Positions 29,570-39,036 of a DNA stretch of 64,000 bases are shown piece by piece. The notes beneath the pieces are model-generated. The model ran no database searches. It was given only the letters and a program-made list of their open reading frames with translations, and was not told the DNA's origin. The stretch lies in the NCBI RefSeq assembly GCF_030283145.1, contig NZ_JASNWE010000004.1, positions 1,109,704-1,173,703 on the forward strand, read 5' to 3'. This DNA comes from Actinomadura xylanilytica (lineage in GTDB: Bacteria; Actinomycetota; Actinomycetes; Streptosporangiales; Streptosporangiaceae). The number at the start of each line of letters is the position of its first letter. The first letter of the stretch is position 1. Position numbers and translations under genes: made by a program.

Positions 29570-30400
29570 TCAGCCCTTCTCCAGGGCCCCGGCCACGTCG
29601 CGGACGGCCTCGACCGCCCCGTCCATCGCGTCGGACGCGCCGAGCGGGGAGCTGCCGTTGGACCCGGCGTAGTGGACGGTCACCAGTACGTTGACGACGC
29701 GGGCGTTCGCGACGGCCTCGCCCGCGCCCTGCCCCTTGTCGACGCTGTAGACGACGTAGCCCTCGTCACCGAGGTCGGTGAGCCGGGTCTTGTCGGTCAG
29801 CTCCTGCCCGGCGAGCAGCGCCTTCCCGGACTCGTCGGCCTTGCGCTCGGCCTCGAACGAGCGGCGCGCGGCGTCGGTCGGGCTCTGCTCGGGCGTGCCC
29901 TCGATGGCGCGGAGCTCGACGTTGAGCTGCCGCTTCCGGTCGCCGGTGTAGGCGCCCCACACGCACTGGCTCTGCCGGTCGTTGCCCTGGTAGTTGTCGC
30001 CCTGGTTGCGGTCGGCGCCGGGGGCCAGCTCGCCGGCGACCTTGTCGGCCACCTCGCAGGCGTCCGGCACCAGCGAGCGCTCGGACGACATGGGCGAGCT
30101 CTCCGCGGCGCCGCCCATGATCTGCCCGGAGCCGCGCTCGCCGCTCGCGCCCACGCCGCTCAGGATCGCGAACGCGGCCAGCGCGCAGGCCCCGGCCCCG
30201 GCCGCCACGCCGCCGAGGATGATCGCCCAGCGGCGGCCCGTCCTGCGCTCGCGCACGACGCGGTGACTGCCGCTGGCCGTCCGGTATCCGCCGGTCGTGG
30301 TGGAGGAGGCGCGGTGACCGTCGCCTGCCGCGTCCTGGCCGCCGCGCGAACTGCGGTGGCTGTCAGTGCGGCGATTTCCGCTGCGATGGCTACCACTCAC
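29570..30400 (-). CDS. single-pass membrane protein, unknown function
   Basis: About 276 residues. A Ser/Arg/Gly-rich cytoplasmic region of 60-70 residues precedes one membrane segment (WAIILGGVAAGAGACALAAFAILSG overall, about 65-90). The outer domain has DACEVADKVAGELAPG, then a second cysteine in QSQCVWGAY, and reads like a DUF3558-type extracellular fold, an inference from pattern alone. GTG 30400 is preferred: AGGAG lies nine bases upstream, and the frame reaching 30493 is not protein-like. It sits between tsaE and tsaB in the same direction, so it is probably co-transcribed. Confidence 0.7.
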   Translation of the reverse strand: MSGSHRSGNRRTDSHRSSRGGQDAAGDGHRASSTTTGGYRTASGSHRVVRERRTGRRWAIILGGVAAGAGACALAAFAILSGVGASGERGSGQIMGGAAESSPMSSERSLVPDACEVADKVAGELAPGADRNQGDNYQGNDRQSQCVWGAYTGDRKRQLNVELRAIEGTPEQSPTDAARRSFEAERKADESGKALLAGQELTDKTRLTDLGDEGYVVYSVDKGQGAGEAVANARVVNVLVTVHYAGSNGSSPLGASDAMDGAVEAVRDVAGALEKG

Positions 30401-30524
30401 CGGATCCCACTCCTGCTTGAGGAAATCTAATATGTCGCGAAGGTGAGGTTCGTTCGGGCAAAGAGTACGACATGTTGCCGTAATGTGGTCCAATCGGGCC
30501 GGGAGAAATCCGCGGTCTTCCCGA

Positions 30525-31010
30525 TCAGTGGAGCTCTCGCGCCAGGCCGGCCCAGCGCTCGCCCACTCCGGTGATCTTTACCGCGCGCTCCTCGGTGCTC
30601 TCGTCGCCGCGCGAAATGATCATTTCCAACCGGGCGTCGGCCAGCCCCTCGGCCAGCCCCTCTCCCCATTCCACGACCGTTACCGACGCGTCCGCGGAAG
30701 CGTCCAGATCAAGATCGTCGAGTTCGGCGAATCCGCCCAGCCGATAGGCGTCCACGTGCACCAAAGGGGGCCCGCCGCACAGCGAGGGATGGACCCGCGC
30801 GATGACGAAGGTCGGCGAGGTGATCGGCCCGCGCACCTTCAGCCCCTCGCCGATGCCCTGGGTGAGGGTGGTCTTGCCGGCGCCGAGATCGCCGGTGAGC
30901 ACCAGCAGGTCGCCCGGCCGGAGCAGGCCGGCCAGGCGGACGCCGAGATCGCGCATATCGGCGGCGTCCGGCACGGTGCGGGTGACGGTGACGGTGCCCG
31001 GTTCGCTCAC
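30525..31010 (-). CDS. tsaE: t6A synthesis ATPase TsaE
   Basis: Small P-loop ATPase of 161 residues that resets the TsaB-TsaD complex. Walker A is GDLGAGKTTL; ITSPTFVI and LVHVDAYRL follow, and VVEWGEGL is the usual TsaE segment. The GTG start overlaps the hydrolase stop as GTGA. With tsaB and tsaD nearby, the window carries three of the four bacterial t6A genes; tsaC (Sua5) is absent here. Confidence 0.95.
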   Translation of the reverse strand: MSEPGTVTVTRTVPDAADMRDLGVRLAGLLRPGDLLVLTGDLGAGKTTLTQGIGEGLKVRGPITSPTFVIARVHPSLCGGPPLVHVDAYRLGGFAELDDLDLDASADASVTVVEWGEGLAEGLADARLEMIISRGDESTEERAVKITGVGERWAGLARELH

Positions 31011-32098
31011 GCCGTACGCTCCTCCAGCTCGGGACGGACTCGGTCGATCAGCCGCCGCACGCCGCCGGTGACCACCCCCGGATACTCCAGCGGCAGCACG
31101 TGCCCGGCCTCGGCGACCTCGACCAGCTCGGCGTCCGGCAGCTCCGCGGCGATGCGGCGGCCGTGCGCGGCGGGGGTCAGCCGGTCGGCGCCGCCGGCCA
31201 GCACCAGCACCGGCACCCGGCCGAGGGACTCCAGCGCGCCCAGCTTGTCGTGGCCGAGCAGCGTCGGGTAGAACTCCGCGATCACATCGATCGGGGTGGC
31301 CCTGATCATCTGCTCCAGGAAGTCGACCACGGTGGGGCTGACGTACTTGTCGGCGAAGGCCATCTTCCTGGTGACGATGAACGCCAGGTCGGCGCCGAGC
31401 CCACGGGCCCGGTCGACCAGGTCGGCGCGGCGGCCGAGGCCGCGCAGCGTGCCGGACGCCAGCGGCCGGACGAGCTTGGCCAGCGCCATCGGCAGGCCCA
31501 GCGTCATCTCCCCCAGGTCGCCGCAGGAGCTGTTGACCAGCGCCGCCGCCCGCACCTGCGCGCCGAACAGCTCGGGGTGCCGGTCGGCCAGCGCCAGCAC
31601 CGACATGCCGCCCATGGAATGGCCGACGAGCACCACCGGGTCGTCCGGGCGGGTCGTGGCGCGCAGCACCGCGTACAGGTCCTCGCCGGTCTGGTCGATG
31701 GTGGCGTGCTCGGGCTCGCCGCGCCCGGACCTGCCGTGGCTGCGCTGGTCCCAGAACACCATCCGCAGCCGGTCGCCGGCGGCGCCGCGTCCTTGCAGGT
31801 CGCGGCGCTGGTAGTGCCAGGAGTCCTGGTTGAGGCAGTAGCCGTGGGAGAAGACCACCGTCAGCGCCGCGTCGTCCGGGCCGTCCACCTCGACGTGCAG
31901 GGGCAGGCCGTCGCTCGCGAGCACGGTGCTCTCCCGCCCGCGCAGCGCCCCGAACGGCTCGTCGGCGTCGGGGTCGGGCCGCAGCCGGACCCGGCCCACC
32001 GCCAGCCGGCGCAGCCCGACGGCCGCGCCCACCCCCGCCGCGCCGACACCCGCGACGGCGCCGGCGATGCCCATCCTGCGCTTGTTCCTGCTATCCAT
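31007..32098 (-). CDS. alpha/beta hydrolase with N-terminal anchor
   Basis: About 363 residues. A glycine/alanine-rich hydrophobic N-terminus (GIAGAVAGVGAAGVGAAVG) may anchor it in the membrane. The hydrolase fold shows SHGYCLNQDSW as oxyanion strand, the nucleophile elbow GHSMGGMS, an acidic residue in GGADRLTP, and the catalytic histidine in EAGHVLPLE. The substrate is unknown. ATG 32098 overlaps the alr stop by eight bases and has GGGGGA upstream. Placed between alr and tsaE, as an alpha/beta hydrolase gene is in other actinobacteria. Confidence 0.85.
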   Translation of the reverse strand: MDSRNKRRMGIAGAVAGVGAAGVGAAVGLRRLAVGRVRLRPDPDADEPFGALRGRESTVLASDGLPLHVEVDGPDDAALTVVFSHGYCLNQDSWHYQRRDLQGRGAAGDRLRMVFWDQRSHGRSGRGEPEHATIDQTGEDLYAVLRATTRPDDPVVLVGHSMGGMSVLALADRHPELFGAQVRAAALVNSSCGDLGEMTLGLPMALAKLVRPLASGTLRGLGRRADLVDRARGLGADLAFIVTRKMAFADKYVSPTVVDFLEQMIRATPIDVIAEFYPTLLGHDKLGALESLGRVPVLVLAGGADRLTPAAHGRRIAAELPDAELVEVAEAGHVLPLEYPGVVTGGVRRLIDRVRPELEERTA

Positions 32099-33242
32099 CC
32101 GCGTCCCCCACAGCGCCCTCTCCCGGGTACGCGCGCGGCACCCGGGAACCGATCCGGGTGACGATCTCATACGAGATCGTGCCCAGCGCCTCCGCCCACT
32201 CCTGCGCGGTCGGCTCGCCCCGGTCCCCCGGCCCGAACAGGATGATCTCGTCGCCGGCGGACAGCTCGTCGTCGCCGATGTCGATCACGAACTGGTCCAT
32301 GCAGACGCGTCCGGCGATCCGCCGCCGGCGGCCCGCCGCGAGCACTTCCAGCAGGTTGGAGCCGTGCCGGGGGATCCCGTCGCCGTATCCGGCGGGGACC
32401 AGCGCCAGCGTCGTCTCCCGTTCGGTGCGGTAGGTGTGCCCGTACGAGACGCCGCTGCCCGCCGGAACCCGCTTGACCAGCGCCGCGTCGCAGACGAGCG
32501 TCATCGCCGGCCGCAGCCCGAACGTGCCCGCCTGCGGGATCGGCGTCAGGCCGTACGTGGCGATGCCCGGCCTGACCAGGTCGAACCGGGCGTCCGGCAG
32601 CGTCAGCGCGGCGGCGGAGTTGGCCAGGTGCCGGACCTCGGGCCGCACCCCCGCCTTCTCGGCGTACTCGATCATCTCGGTGAACAGGCCGAGCTGGAGC
32701 GCGATGGACGGGTGGCCGGGCTCGTCCGCGCAGGCGAAGTGGGACATCAGCCCCACCACCCGCAGGTGCCCCGCCGCCTCGGCCTCCAGCGCCGCCTCGA
32801 CCAGCTCGGGCCAGCCGTCCGGCCCTGCGCCGCCCCGGCTCATCCCGGTGTCGGCCTTGAGGTGCACGCGGGCCGGGCGGCCCGCCCGGACGGCCGCGCG
32901 GGCGATCTCCTCGACCAGCCAGACCGCGCCCGCCACGAGATCGACGTCGGCGGCGACGGCCCGCTCGTACGGCTCGCCCGGCACGCCCAGGCAGATCAGG
33001 ATCGGGACGCCGGTGACGCCCGCGGCGCGCAGCCGCAGCGCCTCGTCGGTCTTGGCGACGCCCAGCCAGGTGGCGCCGCCGGCCAGCGCGGCGCGGGACG
33101 CCTCGACCAGCCCGTGGCCGTACGCCTCGGCCTTCACCATGGCCATGACCTCGGCGCCCCCCGCGCTCGCGCGCAGCAGGGCGACGTTGTGGCTGATCGC
33201 GTCGGGATCGACGCGTGCCTGTGCTGGAACCCTCATGGTCAC
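32091..33242 (-). CDS. alr: alanine racemase
   Basis: PLP enzyme of 383 residues making D-alanine for peptidoglycan. The PLP lysine lies in VKAEAYGHG (usual form VKADAYGHG). The second catalytic residue is the tyrosine of GVSYGHTYRT, and VCMDQFVID is also typical. Starts GTG-ACC-ATG; either 33242 or the ATG at 33236 could be used, as no strong ribosome site decides. Overlaps the hydrolase gene downstream. Confidence 0.95.
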   Translation of the reverse strand: MTMRVPAQARVDPDAISHNVALLRASAGGAEVMAMVKAEAYGHGLVEASRAALAGGATWLGVAKTDEALRLRAAGVTGVPILICLGVPGEPYERAVAADVDLVAGAVWLVEEIARAAVRAGRPARVHLKADTGMSRGGAGPDGWPELVEAALEAEAAGHLRVVGLMSHFACADEPGHPSIALQLGLFTEMIEYAEKAGVRPEVRHLANSAAALTLPDARFDLVRPGIATYGLTPIPQAGTFGLRPAMTLVCDAALVKRVPAGSGVSYGHTYRTERETTLALVPAGYGDGIPRHGSNLLEVLAAGRRRRIAGRVCMDQFVIDIGDDELSAGDEIILFGPGDRGEPTAQEWAEALGTISYEIVTRIGSRVPRAYPGEGAVGDADG

Positions 33243-33399
33243 CCAGTGTGCCGTCCCGGCGGCGGTGTTCGGGGCATCCGGCCCCTGCTCACGACCACCT
33301 TCACCCCTTTTGGACGCCTTCGTCGGATACCCGGTTCAGGACACGGCCGCGACGCCGGGACGCCGCCCAGGCCGCCGGACGGGCCGCCGGACGGCCGCC

Positions 33400-34938
33400 T
33401 CACAGCGTGCGGAACGCCTCCGGGAGTGCGGTGACGACGTCGGACGCGCCGATCGGCGACTCGCCGCGGTCCTGGCCGCTCTCCTGCCCGTCCCCCCACC
33501 CGGACGCGGGTCCGGCGGAGGCGGGACGGCCCGCCGCGGCGAGCCGGGCGGCCAGGCCGTGCAGGTAGGCGCCCGCCGCGGCGGCGTCGATGGCGGCCAT
33601 CCCGCCGGCCAGCAGCGCCCCGATCAGCCCGGACAGTACGTCGCCGGTGCCCGCCGTGGCCAGCCGCGGCGTGCCGGTCGGGTTGACCCGGACGGGCCGG
33701 TCCTCCTCGGCGATCAGCGTCGTCGACCCCTTGAGCAGGACGGTCGCGGGCAGCTCGGCCGCGGCCCGGCGGACGTGCTCCAGCCGGCGCGCCTCGATCT
33801 CGTCCCGTCCGGCGCCGGTGAGCCGGGCCAGCTCGCCCGCGTGCGGGGTCAGGACGGTCGGCGCCGTGCGGGGCAGCAGATCGCGGCGGCGGGCCAGCAC
33901 CGTCAGCCCGTCGGCGTCGACCAGCACCGGCACGTCGGTGCCGAGGGCCGCCTCCAGCAGCCGCTCGGCCGCGTCCCCGGTGCCGAGGCCGGGGCCGACC
34001 ACCCACGCCTGCACCCGTCCGATCCCGTCCAGCGGCGCGGGCGCGTCCGGGTCGAGCACGGTCGTGACCACCTCGGGCCACCGCTGCCGCACCAGCTCGA
34101 CGGGATGCGGGACGGACGCGAACCGCACCATCCCCGCGCCGCCGCGCACCGCCCCGCCCACGCTCAGCACGGCCGCGCCGGTGAAGGCGTCGCCGCCCGC
34201 CAGGACGCCCACCACCCCGCGCCGGTACTTGTCGGACTCGGGGCCGGCCTCGGGCGGCAGGACGTCGGCCGGGCGCGCCGCGACCACGTCGGGATCGGGC
34301 AGATCGGCGCCGAGCCCGATGTCGACCAGCTCGACGACGCCGCAGCGCGCCGCACCGGGGTCGACCAGCAGGCCGGGCTTGTAGGTGCCGAAGGTGACCG
34401 TCACGTCGGCCCGCACCGCCGCACCGTCGACCCGGCCGGACCCCGCGTCCACCCCGCTCGGCACGTCGCAGGCCACCACGAGCCCGGGGGCCTCGGCGGC
34501 GAGCCCGGCCAGCGTGGCGTGCGGCTCGCGCAGGCCGCCGGTGCCGCCGATCCCGGTCAGCCCGTCGATGATCAGATCGGCCGCGGCGATCGCGTCGGCC
34601 GCGCCCGCGGGCACCGCCGCCGCCGGGCCCACCAGCAGCCGCCCGCCCTCCGCGCGCAGGGCGGCCAGCCCGTCCCGGTGGATCTTCGAGCCCGCCTGGA
34701 CGGCCGACACCCGCGCGCCCCGGCCGGCCAGCCTGGCCCCCGCGTACAGCGCGTCGCCGCCGTTGTCGCCGCCGCCGACCAGCAGCACGATCCGCGAGCC
34801 GTACACCGAGGGGAGCAGCCGCGCGCAGATCGAGGCGAGCCCCGCGGCGGCCCGCTGCATGAGCGCGCCGTCCGGCAGCCTCGCCATCAGGGCCCGCTCG
34901 GCCGCCCGTACCTTGCCGACCTCGTGCGCGTACCTCAT
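33400..34938 (-). CDS. nnr: bifunctional NAD(P)H-hydrate epimerase/dehydratase
   Basis: Repairs hydrated NAD(P)H. About 512 residues. The N-terminal YjeF_N epimerase domain covers roughly 1-215 (LLVGGGDNGGDALYAGARL, CDVPSGVDAGSG). The C-terminal ADP/ATP-dependent dehydratase domain has KYRRGVVGVLAGG, VVGPGLGTGD, LTPHAGELARL and the nucleotide loop ATAGTGDVLSGLIGALLAGG. ATG 34938 has GGGAG six bases upstream; the 60-residue extension in the same frame is leader. Lies 157 bases upstream of alr in the same direction. Confidence 0.94.
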   Translation of the reverse strand: MRYAHEVGKVRAAERALMARLPDGALMQRAAAGLASICARLLPSVYGSRIVLLVGGGDNGGDALYAGARLAGRGARVSAVQAGSKIHRDGLAALRAEGGRLLVGPAAAVPAGAADAIAAADLIIDGLTGIGGTGGLREPHATLAGLAAEAPGLVVACDVPSGVDAGSGRVDGAAVRADVTVTFGTYKPGLLVDPGAARCGVVELVDIGLGADLPDPDVVAARPADVLPPEAGPESDKYRRGVVGVLAGGDAFTGAAVLSVGGAVRGGAGMVRFASVPHPVELVRQRWPEVVTTVLDPDAPAPLDGIGRVQAWVVGPGLGTGDAAERLLEAALGTDVPVLVDADGLTVLARRRDLLPRTAPTVLTPHAGELARLTGAGRDEIEARRLEHVRRAAAELPATVLLKGSTTLIAEEDRPVRVNPTGTPRLATAGTGDVLSGLIGALLAGGMAAIDAAAAGAYLHGLAARLAAAGRPASAGPASGWGDGQESGQDRGESPIGASDVVTALPEAFRTL

Positions 34939-35223
34939 CCGCAGCTCCCTGAGCGCCGTCCGCGTCCCGGGCCCCGGATCCGGCCCCCGGCTCCGCCCCC
35001 GATCACCCCACCAGGGTGTCACGGCGGCCCGGCCCGGCCCGGACCCCGGCCCCGTTTCCGCGGGGATATGCGCAGGTTGCCGAGTAAGTTTCATCGTGAT
35101 GTACAGACTTACCGGCACTCCGTAGAATCATCGATACCGGGTCCGCATGTCCCTCCGCGCGGCCGGCCCCCGGTACGGCAGACTGCGCACAGAGCACTCC
35201 GCTGGACTGGAGAGGCCGCAGCT

Positions 35224-36084
35224 ATGAGCGCATCCCGAGGTCCCTCAGTCCGCCAGCGCCGCCTGGCCGCCGAACTCCGGAGGTTGCGCGAACAGAAGGG
35301 ATTCACCGGAGACGACGTCGCCGAACGGCTGACCTGGTCGACTGCCAAGGTCAGCCGGATCGAGAACGCGCGCACCAGCGCCAAGATCAACGACGTCGAC
35401 CGTCTCCTCGACCTGTACGACATAGAACCGGGCCGCCGCGACGACCTCATCACCCTGGCACACGATGCCGCGAAGAAGGGCTGGTGGGAGGACTACCGCG
35501 ACCTGCCCGGCCCCTATGCCGACTTCATCGCCCTCGAAGCCGAGGCGACGGCGACCAGGGAATGGGGCAGCATCGTCTTCCCCGGCCTCCTCCAGACCGA
35601 GGACTACGCCCGGAACGTGATCGGCGGGTGGAGCGAGCTGGCCACGCTTCCGCCGCAGGAATTGGAACGCAGGCTTCAGGTGCGGCTGCGCCGCCAGGAA
35701 CTGCTGTACCAGGCCCAGCCGCTGGAGTTCTCGGCGATTATCGATGAGGCCGTCCTGAATCGTCAGGTGGGCGACCCCAAGGTCATGCGCGAGCAGCTTG
35801 AGCACCTTTGTCGCCTGACCGAACTGCCCAATGTCTCAGTGCAGATACTCCCCTTGCGAAGCACACACTCGGTGCTGGCTGAATCGTTTATCCTGTTGGA
35901 GTTCTCGCAGGTACACGACATCACCTTTCCTGATATCGTGCATACCGAGAGTCTAACGATCAGTCACTTTGTGGATGAGGGTGTCACCTTCATGTACCGC
36001 CTCGCCTATACGACTCTCGCCGGCCAGGCGCTGACACCTGCTGAATCCAGGCGGCGAATCCTGGCGGCGAGGGATTATCGCTAG
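35224..36084 (+). CDS. XRE-family regulator with DUF5753 domain (copy 1)
   Basis: Regulator of 286 residues of the WhiJ-like class abundant in actinomycetes. HTH in residues 10-65 (LRREQKG-type start, then DDVAERLTWSTAKVSRIENA). The DUF5753 region follows, with the hallmark IVFPGLLQTEDYAR near 110 and VSVQILPLRSTHS near 215. Such proteins are usually paired with a DUF397 partner, and one follows 45 bases on. ATG 35224 with GGAGAGG eight bases upstream. The very long open frame from 32434 is antisense to nnr and alr and is rejected. Confidence 0.92.
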   Translation: MSASRGPSVRQRRLAAELRRLREQKGFTGDDVAERLTWSTAKVSRIENARTSAKINDVDRLLDLYDIEPGRRDDLITLAHDAAKKGWWEDYRDLPGPYADFIALEAEATATREWGSIVFPGLLQTEDYARNVIGGWSELATLPPQELERRLQVRLRRQELLYQAQPLEFSAIIDEAVLNRQVGDPKVMREQLEHLCRLTELPNVSVQILPLRSTHSVLAESFILLEFSQVHDITFPDIVHTESLTISHFVDEGVTFMYRLAYTTLAGQALTPAESRRRILAARDYR

Positions 36085-36129
36085 GCGAATGCGCCGCGGA
36101 GTGACACGTATTCATGTGAAAGGCATCGA

Positions 36130-36351
36130 GTGTCCTCTATTGTCACTTCTGTCCCGACCTGGCGGCGAAGCGCCTACTGCGGGGCCAGCAACACCTGCGT
36201 CGAGGTGGCCACACTGGCCGTGGCGGAGCCTTCCATCGGGGCACGTGACGCCAAGCACGGCACCCAGAGCCCGGTCCTGACGTTCTCGCGGACCGAATGG
36301 CGTTCCTTCGTGGAACGGACCAAGAAGGGCGTTTACGACCTGGAGGTATGA
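36130..36351 (+). CDS. DUF397 protein (copy 1)
   Basis: Small protein of 73 residues with the DUF397 layout: PTWRRSAYCGASNTCVEVA at the start, a central strand ending in IGARDAKHG, and SPVLTFSRTEWRSFVERTK. DUF397 proteins act together with an adjacent XRE-DUF5753 regulator, as in Scr1/Scr2 of S. coelicolor. GTG 36130 has AAAGG seven bases upstream. Directly follows the regulator, so co-transcription is likely. Confidence 0.88.
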   Translation: MSSIVTSVPTWRRSAYCGASNTCVEVATLAVAEPSIGARDAKHGTQSPVLTFSRTEWRSFVERTKKGVYDLEV

Positions 36352-36416
36352 AGCAGGCGGCACACCATGCCGCACTCCGGCGCCATTGGAGCCCGCTGAG
36401 CGGAGCCCGGCGCACG

Positions 36417-36455
36417 AGCCGAGTCACGACCCGCGACACCTGTCGAGACTCGGCT
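36417..36455 (+). terminator. hairpin after the first DUF397 gene
   Basis: Arms AGCCGAGTC and GACTCGGCT match perfectly around 21 bases, inside which CGAC/GTCG can extend the stem. CTTTTC follows seven bases later. It lies 65 bases after the DUF397 stop in the 371-base gap 36352-36722, which otherwise shows nothing recognisable. Confidence 0.6.
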
Positions 36456-36722
36456 CGCTGCTTTTCCCGGCTCCGCCCCGAAACCCTCCGCCAATCATGA
36501 GAATTTCACGATCTCTGAGAATTGCAGAAGATCTCTCCGGCGGCACGGGGAATCACCGTCCTCGGTGAGGCGCACCGACCGTTCTCCACTCACCTCTCGC
36601 CGGAGACCTCCCCTATACCCAGAACCCCGTAGACCGCAGCAATTCCGCCGATCCTTGTTACCGTGTGCGGAGAACCGAGCCCGTGTCCCCCACTCGAACG
36701 CACCTTCAAGCCGGGAGCCGGA

Positions 36723-36941
36723 ATGGATTTCCACACCACACCCCCCACTCCATGGAGGACGAGCCGCCGGTGCGGCGCCAGCCAGGCGTGCGTCGAGGTC
36801 GCACGGCGCGGCGGCCGGTCCGTGGCCGTCCGGGACGGCGGCGGTCAGCCCGGCGACGAGGCCGAGACCCTCACCTTCAGCGTCCGCGAGTGGCGGCGCT
36901 TCAGCGAGCGCGCCAAGGACGGCGGCTTCGACCTGGCCTGA
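36723..36941 (+). CDS. DUF397 protein (copy 2)
   Basis: Second small DUF397 protein, 72 residues: PWRTSRRCGASQACVEVAR, SVAVRDGGG, then LTFSVREWRRFSERAKDGGFD. It is similar to copy 1 but separated from it by a terminator-like hairpin and has no XRE partner of its own. ATG 36723 has GGGAG six bases upstream; the frame upstream of it (to 36663) is not like a DUF397 start. It is closely followed by the glmS terminator. Confidence 0.85.
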   Translation: MDFHTTPPTPWRTSRRCGASQACVEVARRGGRSVAVRDGGGQPGDEAETLTFSVREWRRFSERAKDGGFDLA

Positions 36942-36997
36942 CCGTGCCGGTCCCCTGAGCGGCTCCGTCCACCTGGGGACCGTCCCGGGGAAGGCGA

Positions 36998-37032
36998 ACG
37001 CCCCCAGGAGGCCAGCGGCCTCCTGGGGGCGT
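36998..37032. terminator. bidirectional terminator between DUF397 and glmS
   Basis: A perfect 16-base stem ACGCCCCCAGGAGGCC closes on the three-base loop AGC. It lies 16 bases from the glmS stop and 56 bases from the DUF397 stop. Confidence 0.9.
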
Positions 37033-37048
37033 GACGGGCGTTCCGGCG

Positions 37049-38893
37049 CTACTCGACCGTGACGGACTTGGCCAGGTTGCGCGGCTGGTCGACGTCGTGG
37101 CCCTTGGCGGTGGCCAGCTCGCAGGCGAACACCTGGAGCGGCACCGTGGTCACCAGCGGCTGGAGCAGCGTCGGCACCGCGGGCACGCTGATCAGCGTGT
37201 CGGCGTACGGCTCGACCGAGGTGTCGCCCTCCTCGGCGATCACGATGGTGCGGGCGCCGCGGGCGCGGATCTCCTGGATGTTGGAGACGATCTTGTCGTG
37301 CAGCACGTCGCGGACCCGCGGCGGCACCACCACCACGACCGGCAGCCCGTCCTCGATCAGCGCGATCGGCCCGTGCTTGAGCTCGCCGGCGGCGAAGCCC
37401 TCGGCGTGCATGTAGGCCAGCTCCTTGAGCTTCAGCGCGCCCTCCAGGGCCACCGGGAAGCCGACGTGCCGGCCGAGGAACAGCACGCAGTGCTCGCCGG
37501 CGAGCGACCGGGCCAGCTCGCGGACCGGCTCCATGGTCTCCAGGACCTTCTCCACCTTCTCCGGCATCTGCGCGAGGAGCTGCACCATGGCGAAGACCTC
37601 GTCGCCCCACTTGGTGCCCCGCACCTGCGCCAGGTAGAGGGCGATCAGGTAGACCGCGACGAGCTGGGTGAGGAACGCCTTGGTGGAGGCGACCGCGATC
37701 TCGGGCCCGGCGTGGGTGTAGAGCACGCCGTCGCACTCGCGCGGCAGCGTGGACCCGTTGACGTTGCAGATGCCGAGCAGCTTGGCGTGCTGCTCGCGGG
37801 CGTGCCGCAGCGCCATCAGCGCGTCCATCGTCTCGCCGGACTGGGAGATCACGATGACCAGGGTGCTGCGGCTCAGGATCGGGTCGCGATAGCGGAACTC
37901 GCTGGCCAGCTCGACCTCGCAGGGCAGCCCGGCCCAGTGCTCGATCGCGTACTTGGCGATCAGCCCGGCGTGGAAGGACGTCCCGCAGGCGACGATGATG
38001 ATCTTGTCGACCTCGCGCAGCTCCTGGTCGGAGATGCGCATCTCGTCCAGGGTGAGCCGGCCGTCGGCGCCGATCCGGCCGAGCAGCGTGTCGGCGACCG
38101 CGCGCGGCTGCTCGGCGATCTCCTTGAGCATGAAGTAGTCGTAGCCGCCCTTCTCGGCGGCCGACACGTCCCAGTCGACGTGGTACTCCTTCACCTCGGC
38201 GGGTAGCCCGTCGAAGCCCGTGACGGTCACCCCGTCGGCGCGCAGCTCGACGATCTGGTCCTGGCCCAGCTCGATCGCGTCGCGGGTGTGCGCGATGAAC
38301 GCGGCCACGTCGCTGGCCAGGAAGTTCTCGCCGTCGCCGACGCCGACCACCAGCGGCGAGTTGCGGCGCGCGCCGACCACCAGGCCGGGGTCGCCGGTGT
38401 GCACCGCGACCAGGGTGAAGGCGCCCTCCAGCCGGCCGCAGACCCGGCGCGTCGCCTCGGCGAGGTCGCCGGCCGTCTTCAGCTCGTCCTCGATCAGGTG
38501 CGCGACGGCCTCGGTGTCGGTGTCGGAGCGCAGCGTGTGGCCGCCCTCCTCCAGCTCGGCGCGCAGCGTGGCGAAGTTCTCGATGATGCCGTTGTGGATC
38601 ACCGCGACGGTCCCGCCGCAGTCGGTGTGCGGGTGCGCGTTGCGGTCGTTCGGCGGCCCGTGCGTCGCCCACCGGGTGTGCCCGATGCCGAGCGTCCCGG
38701 CCGGCGGCGGCGACTCCGTCAGCGCCTTGCGCAAGTTGATCAGCTTGCCGGCGCGCTTGGCCGTGGCCAGCCGCCCGTCCGACAGCAGCGCCACCCCGGC
38801 CGAGTCGTAGCCGCGGTACTCCAGCCGCGCCAGGCCCTCGACCACGACGTCCAGCGCCGGCTTCGCGCCTACGTACCCCACGATTCCGCACAT
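37049..38893 (-). CDS. glmS: glutamine-fructose-6-phosphate aminotransferase
   Basis: Makes glucosamine 6-phosphate, the first committed step to UDP-GlcNAc; 614 residues. The N-terminal Ntn amidotransferase starts MCGIVGYVG, with Cys2 becoming the nucleophile, and has GHTRWATHG and HNGIIEN. Two SIS isomerase domains follow (ACGTSFHAG, ISQSGETMDALMAL, ELKHGPIALIE), and it ends DQPRNLAKSVTVE. The product is used by glmM at 60547-61890. Divergent from coaA; no glmS ribozyme is expected or seen. Confidence 0.97.
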   Translation of the reverse strand: MCGIVGYVGAKPALDVVVEGLARLEYRGYDSAGVALLSDGRLATAKRAGKLINLRKALTESPPPAGTLGIGHTRWATHGPPNDRNAHPHTDCGGTVAVIHNGIIENFATLRAELEEGGHTLRSDTDTEAVAHLIEDELKTAGDLAEATRRVCGRLEGAFTLVAVHTGDPGLVVGARRNSPLVVGVGDGENFLASDVAAFIAHTRDAIELGQDQIVELRADGVTVTGFDGLPAEVKEYHVDWDVSAAEKGGYDYFMLKEIAEQPRAVADTLLGRIGADGRLTLDEMRISDQELREVDKIIIVACGTSFHAGLIAKYAIEHWAGLPCEVELASEFRYRDPILSRSTLVIVISQSGETMDALMALRHAREQHAKLLGICNVNGSTLPRECDGVLYTHAGPEIAVASTKAFLTQLVAVYLIALYLAQVRGTKWGDEVFAMVQLLAQMPEKVEKVLETMEPVRELARSLAGEHCVLFLGRHVGFPVALEGALKLKELAYMHAEGFAAGELKHGPIALIEDGLPVVVVVPPRVRDVLHDKIVSNIQEIRARGARTIVIAEEGDTSVEPYADTLISVPAVPTLLQPLVTTVPLQVFACELATAKGHDVDQPRNLAKSVTVE

Positions 38894-39036
38894 GGCGGCA
38901 AGCCTATTCGGAAGAGCGCCTGCTCCGTGCGAGCGCCCCCGTGGCCCCGGCGGCCGAGGCCACGGGAGGGTGGCTATAGCGTGGACGCCCGGTCAAGGAC
39001 CCCGGTCCACCTCAGACAGGTGGCTACTGTTCAGCC

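Noticed and set aside
32434..36084. A 1216-residue plus-strand frame ending in the XRE regulator
   Set aside because: Everything before 35224 is antisense to nnr and alr and has low-complexity composition.
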